Shown one piece after another: positions 1 through 12,460 of a stretch of 64,000 nucleotides of DNA (its first letter is position 1; each line of letters starts with the position of its first letter). The notes below the pieces were generated by a model. The model did not search any database. It worked only from the letters and a program-made list of their open reading frames with translations, and was not told the origin of the DNA. This DNA is from Persicaria tinctoria (Eukaryota > Streptophyta > Magnoliopsida > Caryophyllales > Polygonaceae), in assembly GCA_037127255.1 (NCBI GenBank), contig JBANSL010000014.1:72151646-72215645 (forward strand). The letters run 5' to 3'. Position numbers and translations under genes: made by a program.

Positions 1-1295
1 AACGCAAAACAGGCCCAGCGTTTCAAAAAAACACTAATCCGAGCCCAGTTATGTTAATTAAGGGAATTTTACACGTTAAGCTGATTTTACACAATAAGGA
101 GTTTTTACATTTGAAGTAAACCCTATATATATATATAAGTATTATTTAAAGGGTTGTAGATTTGAAGCTTAGTTTTGGAGTATTATTTAGTTATAGCATT
201 GGTTGGTCGATACTAATCAGTTTTATGGCTCTCCATTATTTATATAGTATTGGTTGGTAGATACCGATACTATATAAATAATTAATAAAGGTAAATATGA
301 AATATTAATATCACTTTATATAGTATTGGTTCGAGGAGGATTTTGAAGTCGAGTCATCCGTACTCTAGCATGGTTTCCTATTACCATCACTTCATTAGTA
401 AAAACTGTCAAACTGGATTGTTCAATTTCGTCATATTTTTCGTGAAGCAAACTATTTTAAGAATGCTTTAGTTAGTCTTGCGTTTTCCTAATAGAACTTT
501 TGATCTCTTATTTGATGCATCGGGCCCATGATGAGTCAGTTGTCTCCGTCCTAGGGATTGTGTATGCTGTGTTTTTATTTTATTTTTAATTAGGTAAGAT
601 TTCGGAAAAAGAGTAATCTGTTCGAGAGTATCCTTGCAGATGAGATCCTGCCGAACTGGATCATCTTTGTATTATTTGCAAGTTGATATGCAGACTGCAG
701 GTCATAAAGAGGGGGAAAAAAATGAATGACAGATCGATGGAACAACTGACTTTAGAGGATCCGCATCCATGGAACCCGATTCGGTTCCTTAACTCTCATT
801 TTTATTTTTCTCTCTCCTTAAGAAACCCAACTTAATTTTTAACTCACATCCCTACAACCCATTTTATTATAAACAAATAATATAAAATTGAAAATAGCCC
901 CACCACTTACCCTAAACCTTTCTCTTTCTCTTTCCTCCCATCTCACTCATGTTTCCCACCTTCTTTCTTTATTGGGTGTTTAAGAGTTTCTTAGTAATGA
1001 ACCCATCAAATCATTCCTTACCAAAATACATTCCTCCTTTATTAATTTATTGATAAGTTCCTTATTTTCATCTTTAAAACACCCCAACGTGGGTGCTCTT
1101 AATACTCCATAAAATTTAACATCTTTTCGGCATACTAAATTTAATAAGTATATTTGAATGGTTACATTCTTTTCAATTGTATCCTACATTACCACAGGAT
1201 ATTAGAGCTTGGTATTAAATTCTATTTTGAATTTTTCAATTTTAAAAATGTTACGGTTGTAAATACATTTGTACTTGCACATTGTTTTAGTGATA
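1..1295. other. AT-rich intergenic DNA, no gene seen
   Basis: I see no supported coding region or RNA gene. The phrase TATAGTATTGGTT recurs at about 245 and 318, and TATTGGTTGGTCGATAC at about 197 is related, suggesting a decayed repeat. Confidence 0.5.
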
Positions 1296-1601
1296 CTCCC
1301 TTCCCTTCGTAACGAAATAATTGATCATTTGGCTACTTTTTTTTATAACAAAATATTTATCCATTTGAACCTAATTAATGACAAAAAATTCTAATTTTAT
1401 CAATTCATCTCATTAATTGTATTTGATTTTTAAGACACTCTATTAATATTCCAACTTTGCATACTAATTTTTTTTTTCATTGGTCCATTTTTTTCCACAT
1501 GATTTATTTGCTAAAATTTTAACTATTCTTCTTTCTATTTTTAGTTTTCTTAAAAAGTGTGAAAATTGGTCAAAAGGCCAATTATTCTGTTACGGAGAGA
1601 G
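1296..1601. mobile_element. Stowaway-like MITE (Tc1/mariner)
   Basis: The ends are inverted copies of a sequence reading roughly CTCYCTYCGTAACRRAATAATTG, and both sides are flanked by TA, the Tc1/mariner target duplication. The interior is AT-rich with no coding capacity. Length is about 306 bp, usual for Stowaway. It is more diverged than the copy in the VPS35 intron at 20139-20375. Confidence 0.75.
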
Positions 1602-1603
1602 TA

Positions 1604-2370
1604 TTAGACTTGTATACTATTGGTGCTAAATAAGGGTGTGTGTTGAGCAGGGTGAGAGGGATGGACGGGATGAGATTTTTTTTTTAAATCAAAGTCGAGG
1701 TGTTTGGGAGAGGACGAAGGGGTGAATGGGTGAAATTTAGAGTTATTTTTCACCCATGGATGAGAGATGAAGAGGGTTGAGGTGAAAATTAATGTCAAAA
1801 TTAACCTTAACTACAAATATCCATTTTATATTATTTTTTTCACTTTAATTAAGGTAAAATGATAATTTCCTCAAATATCATGAAAAAATAATTTCTTTAT
1901 CACCTAAGCAACTAAAAATAATCTCTATGTATTCCGTTTTCATTCCAAAAATAATCTTCATTCCATTCATCCCAAAAAATAATTTTTATCCCTTAAAACT
2001 TCATCTCCGACCAAACACAAACACGCTCTAATTACTCAATATTTTACCACTCGACATTAGTAATCGTTGTCAAATTATGATATTTACGTAGTATAGTACA
2101 AAAAAATCGGTGTGAAATGTCTAAAATTAAAGCATCAAACCAAACTTCCACGAATATATGAAATTAATTAATGAGAGCCTCAATTCCAGTTGCTTTGTGG
2201 AAACGTGAAAACTGAAAAGTGATATGCTGAAATTGCGCCATTAATTCAAATGGGGCCTCCATTACACGCAAATGTAACATTTAATTATTTCATACATAAT
2301 TAAATGTTATAAATGAATTATTTTATAAATAAATTTTTTAATTTTTATAAACCGATTATTTTTATAAAAC
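1604..2370. other. Intergenic DNA, no gene seen
   Basis: The minus-strand open stretch at 1604-1798 is low-complexity and not credible as a gene. At about 2000-2033 the phrase AGAGCGTGTTTG (minus strand) resembles PIF/Harbinger or hAT MITE ends, but no matching partner end or target duplication could be defined. Confidence 0.4.
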
Positions 2371-3395
2371 TTATAAATATGTCAATATATATGTATAAAT
2401 ATGAGTTTTAAATTATTTTATGACATTGGGGATTACACCCTAGAGATAACATATCATGGTTTTGTATGATAAAAGCGTAGCTGATGAGATAGGTGAATCT
2501 GATGAATTATTTGTGTTAAATATATATTAGGGAAAATGGCAGAAAATCACCCCTTAAATATGGGTCTTTGCAGAAAACCACCCCTTAAAATTGAAATTGC
2601 ATAAAACCACCCCTTAAACCCATTTTGTAGGCAAATCGCCACCCACAACCCTTTTTTTCCGTTAGGTTGGCGTTTAAAACGGTGAAAAATGTATTTTATT
2701 CTATTAAAATAACATTAAAAGGGATGGATAAATATATTTTATTAATTTATTTCAATTCATACATTTTTCTTTCATTAAAATAACATTAAAAGAGAGGGGT
2801 AAAAATGACTTTTCACCATTTTAAACGGAAACCTAACGGGAAAAAAGGTTGTGGGTGGCGATTTACCTACAAAATGGGTTTAGGGTGTGGTTTTCTGCAA
2901 TTTCAATTTTAAGGGGTGGTTTTCTACAAAGACCCATATTTAAGGGGTGGTTTTCGGCCATTTTCCCTATATGTTAATAAGCTAGTAGATGTTTGATAAA
3001 CCTAACTCTTAAGGTATTCCGAAAAGCTTTGGTGAGTAACCGTTGAAAAGCTACTGTTTCAAAAACTAATTAAACTAATATCTTATATTTATTCCATTTA
3101 AAACTATATAATATTAAATCCATAAACTCCGAAAAGCTAGCTTATGTGCCAAACATATACATCGAATGTAACACTCAGTGTAATACTTGCTTATTTTGGG
3201 CATAAATTAATGATTTAAAAAAAAATACTTTATATAATTATATTGACATATTTACAAACTTGTATCATAAAAATTTATGTTATTAGAAAAATAAATAATT
3301 TATTTTCTTTAATAATAAATTTTTAATTATAAATAATTTTCAATGGCTAATTTTTATAATAAAAATGTAAATACAATTATATAAAGTATAAATAT
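2371..3395. repeat. Dispersed AT-rich repeat, copy A (carries a nested MITE)
   Basis: Outside the inserted element at 2530-2967, this DNA aligns by eye with 10454-10775 plus 12213-12460. Shared landmarks include TATGTCAATATA, GACATTGGGGATTA, TAAACTAA-TTTTATATTTATT and GGCATAAATTAAT. It has no coding capacity. Its superfamily is unknown because the outer ends are not sharply defined. Confidence 0.75.
2530..2967. mobile_element. Mutator-type MITE with very long terminal inverted repeats
   Basis: The element starts GGGAAAATGGC and ends with its inverse. The arms, about 180 bp each, are near-perfect inverted copies around a short AT-rich centre (about 2715-2790). The flanks are TATATATTA (2521-2529) and TATATGTTA (2968-2976), a 9-bp target duplication with one mismatch, as expected for Mutator elements. 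Copy B of the host repeat has the uninterrupted site TATACGTTA near 10597. Confidence 0.85.
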
Positions 3396-4290
3396 AAAAT
3401 TTTAATTTATTTTACGTTACACCCAAAACAGCATTTTTTTTAAAAAAAAAATATATAGTGAAACCAAATAACCAATATAGATTATTGTGGATTGAGATCG
3501 GTGTATAGATCTTTAAGCCCGATTTCGTTGTGCGATAAATACCAAAACTGCAGTTCTACTTTGGCAAAACTATTCAGATCATTATTTTTTGTAAAGTGAC
3601 GATTTTCTAAATTTCGTTTCCGTTATGAGTTGCATAAAATGCATCATCGACCACCGGACAAGACTGTGACGTCGATTATTCATTGAACCTTCGAATGCCA
3701 ACATCGGGAATTTCTCCATAGCGGGACTCGTGTTGCCTTGCAATTAGCTTGGGGCGAGAAATGTTCGTTTCACCTGGAGGGCATTCCTTGGTGCTGGTGA
3801 TCAGAGACGGTATATGCTCAATGTGACCTGCTGCAATTGTCAGCCAGGTTGCATTTCGCCTCTTATGAGGCGATCACTGTCGCTGGTTCAGTGGTTCCTT
3901 GCGTGGCTTACTTGATCTCAGCAGCTGCAATTCAACTGTTCAAGTGCGTCCTAATCCAGGTAAGCTCAAGGTTGAAGATCAACAATTTCAGTATACTTAC
4001 TCGTCTTATTAGAACGGGGAATGCACAAGTATAAAAATAACACAAACCAGGAACTGTACAGAAACATTAATCTTGTTCTCTCGAGCAACAAACAAGATCA
4101 AATTTGATTTCCCCAGACAACAAAGCGTTTATAGTTTTTGGCAAACAAGACCTGGACAAATATGAATAGTAGGTAGATATGCAGAAACCCCTCTGGCATT
4201 GACTCATGAATATGTTTTCCTAAATTGCCTGTCTTCGTGATACCGGATGCTGGTAGATAGTTTGTATGGGCCAAAAGATGGAAGAAGAGA
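3396..4290. other. Spacer and FREE1 3' untranslated region
   Basis: The part just below 4291 is downstream of the FREE1 stop codon and should hold its 3' UTR and polyadenylation signals. Around 3600-4000 base composition is less AT-rich than the neighbourhood and holds the unassigned reading frame listed separately. Confidence 0.5.
3676..3873 (-). other. Coding-like open stretch of unknown identity, possible gene remnant
   Basis: Read on the minus strand, the frame is open for 65 codons and ends at a TAA at 3676-3678. It includes the peptides TIAAGHIEHIPSLITSTK and RQHESRYGEIPDVGIRRFNE, whose composition looks protein-like. The frame is closed upstream by a TGA at 3874-3876, with another open stretch beyond it. 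On the plus strand an overlapping frame ends at a good donor-like CAG/GTAAGC at about 3959. I recognise neither. It may be a relic of a gene that once ended downstream of FREE1, or chance. Confidence 0.2.
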
Positions 4291-7200
4291 TCAGTGAGAA
4301 CTGACAAGGAACGGATGCTGACAAACGCTACACTCGATTGTTTCTGATCCTGAGGAAGGAACTTGTACCTGCATCCAATTCGCCGGAAAACATTCATTCC
4401 ATTAAGCCTCTTGAAGCACAAGATTTCAGCGAGACAACTCAATCATTCAACTCAATTCGAATACAAGAAATTGTTTTAAGCAGTGTCACAGTTAAAAGAA
4501 AATACGAGGAAGGACCTGCAAATGCACTGTGCAAGTTGGGCACGCAACGTCTCGCATCTGCCCACGGGATCTGTCAGACGTGGAACCTATACAAGTAGGA
4601 AACAGGAATTAGCAAGAGTATGTCAATCAAATACAGAACATTAGTTCTATAACTAATTAAATTCTACTGTATTTTGGGGGGTGAAAGAAAAGGTCTCATT
4701 GAATGCTGGTGGGTCATCACCTTGAGTCCTTGACCAAGATATTAACGGACAATGGCAGCAATGGACAACTAGATCCAGTTGGGTAGCAGTAAAAGATTGC
4801 TGCTTGATAGGCTGAGAGGCTTTTCAATTCAATGCCATATGGCTTTTAATGCTCCGTGGAATATGAGCAGCAATGTTTATGATAGAGTTCATTCTTTATA
4901 ATTTTTTCCTGATGTCCTATTATTTTATTGGGGATCTGTTATCTAATTTTTCACGAGGATCAAGTTACGGGCAGCCAAAGTGGACTAGACGATCTATAGC
5001 AAGACCTGTTGAGGTGGAGGTGTTTACCTGATGATGCCTTGGCGTTTTTGCTCATCTCCTCCTGGAAAGCATATTTCATAAAACAAAGTGCTTAATAAAA
5101 AAAAATTGAACAATTGACCATATTAGACAGACACGAGCAATAACAACCGAAGAAACATGCAGCGAATATGAATGAAATTTGAAAATTAAAAAAAAAAAAA
5201 TGAAGTCACAGATATGCTTTCTATAACAGTACATATGCAGCTGTTATGATGATGATGATGATGATGAGTAGCACTATGGGCAGAACCTAAACTTACCTTG
5301 AGCCTTTTAGCAAGGTCTTCATGAGTACGCACATTACCACTCCTACGAGCTGCCTCCTTGGCATTTGCCAACCTTTGCGTCACCTCCGCCTGCAGAAGGT
5401 TGAAAAAAACATAGATGACATTCAATTTTTACAGGTGACAATAAGGGCTATAGAAAGCCATGTGACTATATGAGTGATGGATTAACTATTCTGACACGAG
5501 CCAGCAGAGGCCATGTGGTAACAGTTGAGAAATAACACAAATGGCTCCGATTAAAATTTCATAGAAGATACTAATGTCAAGGATCGACAAAGAAGACACA
5601 AAATCATTACAAATATAATTAAAATGTGTTTAAAGACCAATTATTTAATCCAAATATTAGATGAAGCCTAGACAATTTAGGCAGCACTAGCAGTAGCTAA
5701 ATTGGTGGTAGAAATTGCAACAAGGAACAATTGGCACGATCAAGTAATCCCTCATCACTAGGGAAGAAGCATACGAGATCTAACCATAGAGCAAAATTAC
5801 ATTATCTAATGGAGGCAGACCCTAGTATGGAACATCTTCCAGCATGGTTTTTACTTTTAGACATAGGGAAAAGCATGGTGAATGTAAGGAAAACACTTGC
5901 AATGAGATAGGAATGGATTATGGAAAATGGACTGAATGACCCCAAAATCTGTTTAGTCTGGAGCCAAGATGCCAGCAAAAGCATTCATGGATCATGTGAC
6001 TACCATGCTGTGCTTGCTAATTTGTTCATAGGATGGGTTTAAGAGTCAAGTGAGGACAGGATGATATAAGGTTGAGGCCTTAGACAATGGTTCACCTTTA
6101 TCCTTATTGTTAAAAAACATAGGGATGTAGCAGCAAAAATGTAGGCAGATGGAGTGGTACGCAAAGACTGAGGCAATGGGGCTCCTAGCAACAGGTGCAA
6201 AAGGAATAGAACCCTTATAGAAAATTAGAAGGGGAAGTTTCGCCAAGAAAGCCTACGGCAAATTATTTCTCTCTTGTCTAAGATCTGCTATGACGGGGAA
6301 AATGGAATCCGATCCATATAATGATGATAAATTACAAAGAAAATTATTGTATAATAGCATAAAAATGGAATGCTCTGACCAATTAAATAAGAATATTTTC
6401 CTCGATGATTCGCAAATGGAATACTATCCCTTCCCTCGGTAAGAAAAAAAAAATACAAAAAAAAGATTTAAAAAAAATGGCTGTAAGGCATACCATGCAG
6501 CGATCACAAACACGGACAGGTTGAGCTTGCTCATCATGAGTAAGAGGAGTTCTCCCTTGTGTACATTTGTCACAAAATATTTCACCACAGTTCCTGCAGT
6601 GATGCTGGAGAAAGAAGATGGAAAAAGGAAAATATAATATACACTACAAGTATGAAGTACCGTTAATAAATAATATTGTAACTTTGTAACTAATTGTAGT
6701 AGCAACACAAGCACTACAAACCTTGCGCACAAAAGCATTAAAATTTGCACCACAGGAATTACACTTGTTGACTGCTTCATCGGGTATCTGTTCAAAGCAA
6801 GGTAGATCCAATAAAGCTTACACTTGTTTACCAAGAGTAAAGTAGTAATGCAAAATGAAAAGAACATTCTGTTTCTTAAAAGTATAAGCAGTATAATATT
6901 TAAGTCCTACTGAGATGCTTCCAAACCAATAAGAACGGACAGTTTTAAATAATTAATTGAAAAAAAATCAATGGGGATTCAGCGGAATCAGCAAGCTGAA
7001 AGTCTCACCCAGTGATCTTTCTCCTCATTGGGAGGTTTTATAAAGTTCACCCAGTCAGCCAAACCTTTCTTCCTCTCCGTCTGCTGCTCAGAGCTCCTAG
7101 GGTAGTCAGGTTCTTTTCTATCACCAATCTCCTTAAGCTGTTTAGAACAAAAAGCATTTTCTTAGACAATGACGGTTGAGGAAGACAAAATTTTATGGTT

Positions 7201-9647
7201 GCCGAGATGAAAACTGAAAATTTAAGGCAAGAAAAGAAAGCCTCTATATTCTATACTGAGACCAAGAGGCACAATATTTCCTGCAAGAATATGGACAAGC
7301 TGAAGTCAATCAGAAAATAAGCCAAATCTATGAGATGGATCTTCTAGAACCTTTGGGCCTAATTGCAGTGTAAATGGCTGGTAAAAAAATGAACCAGTTG
7401 CGACTGATGAGACATGGAGTTGTGAGGGAAGTATGTTAAGTTACCATATCAGACCTAAGAGATGGGAAAGTACAAATAATGGCACTAGACCTTTGGCATG
7501 GGAGTTATCTCTGGAATGGAAGACAAATATAATACTGTTATTTCTTGAGTACTCTGTAACTTGTAAGGCTTTTTTGCCTTTGGCATGGAAGTTATCTTCT
7601 TTGATGAGCTCCCAAATTCTGCTTGCTTAAAAGGATTTTAAGTATCATTCCTCACTTCGCCTTACTTACACAAGTAACAAAGAGACTTCGAGTCAAAGTT
7701 ATAACAGGCAACACATGAGAACTATCAGCACTTCTATGAATTCTTAACGGATTGCAAACTTCTTCAAATTCTTTCATATCTTCAGATGCAACCCTCAAGT
7801 ACTCAATCACACCAGAATACTGTGTACTCAATCACACCAGAATAACAGTATTATAAATAAGAATGTTTCCATGATTCCATCTCTGACTTCCTAATGAGAA
7901 AAATACATAGCAACAAGAAACAAAAGATATGGATAGTTTCAATCATTGAATCTCTCCTGGTGATTCTTTATGAAGGTGAATAAGGATACCAGTTTCCCCC
8001 TCATGAGCATAAAAGGAAAATCACAAAAATGGCTCGGCAAACTATTACTTAGTGTTGTAAGGGGACCCTCATTCTTAAAAGACTGCACATAGCTAAACAG
8101 ACACCACCCCACGGTTTTAAAAAGATACAGATTAGAAATACATGTAAATAGTGGAATGAATAAGAAAAGAGATTAGGAGAACAAATACCATTAATCAAAT
8201 TTCAATTTACTAACCTGTACAGTAGCCGCAGTCACTGTATCAAGAATAGTGTTTGTAGTGTAGCTGTTTGACTTAAGCCTGATTCGTTTAGGTTCAATGT
8301 CAACAGGAGTTTTGGCCCAGAATGCAAAGATGTGTGAATCAAGCACCTGCAATTAATGTTATAACACAAGGTCATAATCTAAAAGGAATGGCCCAAACAA
8401 ACTGAAGAAAACTCCACTCAGCAAGCTTCAAAACAAACATCTGACCTCGCATCGTGTCACGGTATCGAGTGAATATATTCTCTGTGTCAGACCTGTAGCA
8501 GGGTCAAGCATGCGAATTCCATCCAAGCCAATCTGCAATACACCATAGGCCTACTCAAAACGGATACACTATTTTTCTTCCACAATAAAAATCTAAAAAA
8601 AACTGCTAAAAATCCAGTCTCATTTCCTGGTGAATTTTCTAATGAAAGATTTTCAATGTTTCCCTTGAATGAATTTGTAGTATCAATACAAAAGTAAATC
8701 ATCCGTTGTGATTTGATCATCCAAAGCACTTTGAAGTATTGATGACAAATAACAGACAATAAGAATAAGAGCGGTAAATCTTCAGAGACCTGGCAAAGCA
8801 CATCCAAATCAGTCTGACCAAAGCCTTCGGATAAGAGCTTAACCCTGAACTTCTGCACCCCACTTTTTGCATCCTCCTCCGAATCCGCCTTAGGGATCGC
8901 CTTCACTACCTTGGCAGGCACCCTCGATCCACCAAAGTCGTCTCCCTTGGACGAATTAATAGGTCTCCCGTAGTCATCAAACAGCGCCTCAGACGAAGAT
9001 CTCGATCCAGCGGTGCCCCTGGCGCCATAAGGCTCGACCTTGCCACCCTCGTACCTATAAACCCCTTCATCACTTAATCCGTCTTGGTTCGAATTCAAAC
9101 CGTAGGCACCGCCTTGCTCTCCATACCTGCCACCACTCTCGTCTGAATATCCACCCCAACGATTAAAACTCCCCCCGGTCTCATAAGAATTCTCGTAATT
9201 CGGCACCGCAGAGGACGCACCATATGACGGTGGAGCAAACGGAGCCCCCGAGTAAGATGGATTCTGATTTGGAACCGGGCTAGGGTTATGAGGAGCGTAA
9301 CTGAGAGCAGTCGGATTCTGATCGTACGGGTAATACGGAGGCTGAACCTGATCGTGGGGGAAGTGGGAGCCCACCGGAGCTATGGGATTCGAATTGGGGA
9401 CATGATCGGAACTCTGTTGATACGGAGGGTACGCAGCGGAATAATTAGGATGATCAGAGGGGGCGGGAGCGGATGCGTAGCCGGCGCCGGAGACCGGTGG
9501 AGCAGAGGCGTAGGAGGCGGTGGCGCCGGCGGGCCAGGAGGTGTGGGCGTGGGGATCGATTGGATTTAGATTGGGATTAGGGTTAGGGTTCTGCGATGGG
9601 GGTTGATAGAATTGGTAGTAGGGATTGCTCGTGTCGCCTTGTTGCAT
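4291..9647 (-). CDS. FREE1: FREE1/FYVE1, plant FYVE-domain ESCRT component
   Basis: FREE1 binds PI3P on endosomes and works with ESCRT-I in sorting ubiquitinated cargo into multivesicular bodies (known for the family). Exons on the minus strand: 9647-8790, 8532-8446, 8346-8215, 7137-7009, 6787-6722, 6604-6494, 5389-5297, 5061-5028, 4586-4516, 4368-4291. This gives 1659 bp, 552 aa, in one frame. Residues 1-286 are a Pro/Asn/Tyr/Ser-rich disordered tail with ASAPP and ASAPAP, resembling the P(S/T)AP sites that bind VPS23. The FYVE finger (about 402-461) shows WIPDEAVNKC, the basic patch RKHHCRNCG and CDRC. A helical, probably coiled-coil stretch follows, then a C-terminal CPTC...CSVC zinc-ribbon-like end finishing PFLVSSH. 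I chose the MQQGD start (9647) rather than an upstream in-frame ATG at 9686 because Arabidopsis FREE1 starts MQQGD. Length is slightly short of the Arabidopsis protein (about 600 aa), within the variable N-terminus. Confidence 0.95.
5247..5268. repeat. (ATG)n trinucleotide repeat in a FREE1 intron
   Basis: About seven tandem ATG units lie in the intron between 5062 and 5296, roughly 30 bp downstream of the donor at 5297. Expected to vary in length between individuals. Confidence 0.8.
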
Positions 9648-10453
9648 CCTTGGATTGATTTTGTCACAATTTCCTTCTTTCGACAAGCTTTTTTTTTGTG
9701 GATCGTTGATTGAATCCGAAGACGAATTCGATTAATCGGTCGATAACGTATTGCAGTGTTAGGGTTTGATTGATGCGGGAGATGGCAGAAAGAGGGCTTC
9801 ACGAAGATTGGAGACTTGGAGGGGGGGAGAACGAGGATCGGAGGAGAGGAGAACACCCGCCAGCGCCCGCGGACCCTTTGACCCGTTTGCGTCGAAATTT
9901 GTTGTTTCCAAGAATTTATACCTCTCACAACGTTACCCGACCCGAGAATTCATTCAACCCGAATTGCCTATTGGGTTAAATTTTTGGGTCGGGTCTTGGC
10001 CCATGGGTCAACTCTAGACTTGCTTGAAAATGAAGCATAGGTGTCTTAGATACAGCACAGAGCCTGATTAAGCAAATGCACGTCCTTATTGACGTGGTGC
10101 TACGTCTGAAACAACGTACAAGTATACATGGGAAATCGAAAGCAAATTAGGGTTTAGAGTACCATGTTCATATGGACATGCACCACGTTACCCCTAAACC
10201 CTAATTTGCGATGTATTTAGTATCCACGAAGCTGAATTGAAACCGCCCAAAAATTCAATATATTTTGATTCGGTATGTGTATAAATCGGATCGGTTTACA
10301 ATCTGCAAAATTTTAAGATTCGATTTTGGACTAGAAACCACAATGATACTAAACAAATTGGGGCTTGATTGAATGGGATCATCATATGTATAAATAGAAA
10401 TTATAAATTTCAATTCCTAATTTCACACTTTCACCTCTTTGTATGGTCAAAAG
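9648..10453. other. FREE1 leader and upstream region
   Basis: Just upstream of the FREE1 start the DNA to about 9930 is relatively GC-rich and CT-rich on the coding strand, consistent with a 5' UTR. Beyond that lies ordinary spacer containing the hairpin at 10142-10209. The short plus-strand open frames at 9766-10017 are shadows of this leader. Confidence 0.5.
10142..10209. repeat. Perfect-stem inverted repeat carrying telo-box motifs
   Basis: GCAAATTAGGGTTTAG at 10142-10157 is matched by CTAAACCCTAATTTGC at 10194-10209, with a weaker continuation inward (ACCATGTTCATATGG against ACATGCACCACGTTA). Each arm contains the AAACCCTA telo-box found in many plant promoters. It lies about 500 bp upstream of the FREE1 start. 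It may be a small foldback transposon relic or a regulatory palindrome. Confidence 0.6.
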
Positions 10454-12460
10454 TTATAAATATGTCAATATACATGTATAAATTATTTTAAGACATTGGG
10501 GATTAGATTACTGAGATAACATATTATGGTTTTGTGTTTTTTTTATGGTCAAAGGGCAACAGATGAGATAGCTGATGAATTATCTGTGTTGAATATACGT
10601 TAATAATCTAATAGATTTTTGGTAAATCTAACTCTTAAGGTAGTTGATATAAATTTATGAATAGAAAAAAAAAGTTTGTATTGAAAAAATACTATTTCAA
10701 AAACTAATTAAACTAAAATTTTATATTTATTTCATTTAAAACTATATAATATCGAATCCATAAGCTCTGAAAAGCTAGTTGTTTTAGTAAATAACGAACC
10801 CATAGATCTTTTTGCCCTGCAACGTGGCCTTAGGCAAGGAGACCCCTTATCGTCGTACCTTTTCCTCATATTATCTGAAATCCTTGCTCGATGGTTGTAT
10901 GAATAATCTGCAAAGCCTTGCAGTCACCTAGGAATCTGAAGGTATACGATGAGCGATTGAAAACGATGAAAGCGTAAACATTTGGAATGATCACAGGATC
11001 GGTGACTCGTCACTCATTACAAAGGTTACTAATGGACAACAAATTGATACCCAAGTCACAATACAACAATTTATAAAAGAAGACAAGGTATGGGATTTAG
11101 CAAAACTAAACAGAACCTTTGAGCACATCCGGTCCTACCAAATATCTAATATGAGATGGATTTGGAATCTCGATGTGCTAACAAAGGTCAAAACTCTACT
11201 TTGAAAAATTACAAAAAATGGTGTTCCCATTTCGGTTAGGCTTGCTTCTCTAGGAATGGGAATACCTACTACCTGCCCGCATTGTGACTCCAATCATGAA
11301 GACCTAGCCCCTCTACTATGGGACTCTCCCATCTCGCGTGCCACAATAACATCAATAGACCCCACACTAGTAATGACTATAAATAACTGCTTTACGCAAG
11401 GAACAAAATTAAATAACACCATCCGGGACATAAAATAAAACAGTGGAATTCAGCGCTTCACAAAATTAACCTTTGCTTTGTGGAGTATTTGGTACTTCCG
11501 AAACAAAGCGCTATTTGACAACAATAAGCCGGATGTAAGAAGTATATTATATTTCATAAAAAATTAAGCATACCTATGGAACATCTCTAAGCAGAATGAT
11601 GAGGCTATGAAAGATAATGTGCACTCACAAAAAGACAAAAAGAACCAAACCACCGCAACAAGAATAAGAAACAACGCAAAATGGAGACCCCCCGCAGTAG
11701 GAACCTACAAACTCAACTTTAACGGGGCCCTTTCATCCTCTTATAAGGGCTCTTATAGGTTTGTTTTCAGAAACCATATACGAACTCCAATTTTCCTTGG
11801 CGCTGGGCCTTCCTCAATTCCCTCGATTACTAGCCCGAAGGGGCTTGGACTTTGGAATGGTATCATCGTCGCACGGGAACTTAACATAACTAAACTTGTA
11901 ATTGAGGGTGATAACCTCACCATTATAAATAGCCTAAAAGGATGTGGGTTGCCTTTGCGAGATTATAAAATGATTGTCTTTGACAATCTAGTCTCCCTAG
12001 GTGTATTCCAAACTTACGAGATTCGTCATGTCTAAAGGGAAACAGATCGAGTTGCGGACCGGTTATCACACCTTGATCTTGCTTTCTCTGGTTCAGCAAC
12101 ACCCGACGACTCTGTGCTTCAAAATCTCATTCGCTTGGATGCTCTTGGCAATTAAGATTCAGCCTTATTGCCAAATTAGTTCTGGTTAAAAAAAAAAAAA
12201 GCTCTGAAAAGCAAGCTTATATGCCAAATAGATACATCGAATGTAATACTTAGTGTAATACTTACTTATTTAGGGCATAAATTAATAATTTTTTAAAAAC
12301 TATAGTTTATATAATTATATTGACATGTTTATAAACTTTTATCATTAAAATTTACGTTATTAGAAAAATATACAATTTATTTTCTTTAATAATCAAATCT
12401 CAATTATAAATAATTTTATGGGCTAATTTTTAGAATAAAAATGTAAATACAAGTATATTT
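10454..12460. repeat. Dispersed AT-rich repeat, copy B (carries a nested LINE)
   Basis: The segments 10454-10775 and 12213-12460 together match copy A (2371-3395 without its MITE). They are separated by a LINE fragment that generated a 14-bp duplication of host sequence. Copy A shows the uninterrupted site near 3127-3142. Confidence 0.75.
10776..12198 (+). mobile_element. 5'-truncated L1-type LINE with RNase H, degenerate
   Basis: AAGCTCTGAAAAGC flanks both sides (10762-10775 and 12199-12212), and the 3' end is a poly(A) run at 12188-12200, the hallmarks of target-primed reverse transcription. Inside, in broken frames, are the reverse-transcriptase motif RGLRQGDPLS (about 10824), a zinc-finger region with CPHCDSNHED (about 11273), and an RNase H region (about 11680-12035) with YKLNFNGALSS and KLVIEGDNL. 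Stops and frame changes make it inactive. Confidence 0.9.

Noticed and set aside
8487..8789. C-terminal end of the 399-codon FREE1 frame
   Set aside because: The stretch after VLCQ is intron read-through; splicing at 8790 joins to the conserved IGLDGIRMLDP exon.
9648..9686. Upstream in-frame ATG for FREE1 (MSKEGN...)
   Set aside because: The family starts at MQQGD; the extra 13 residues are not expected and lie in the leader.
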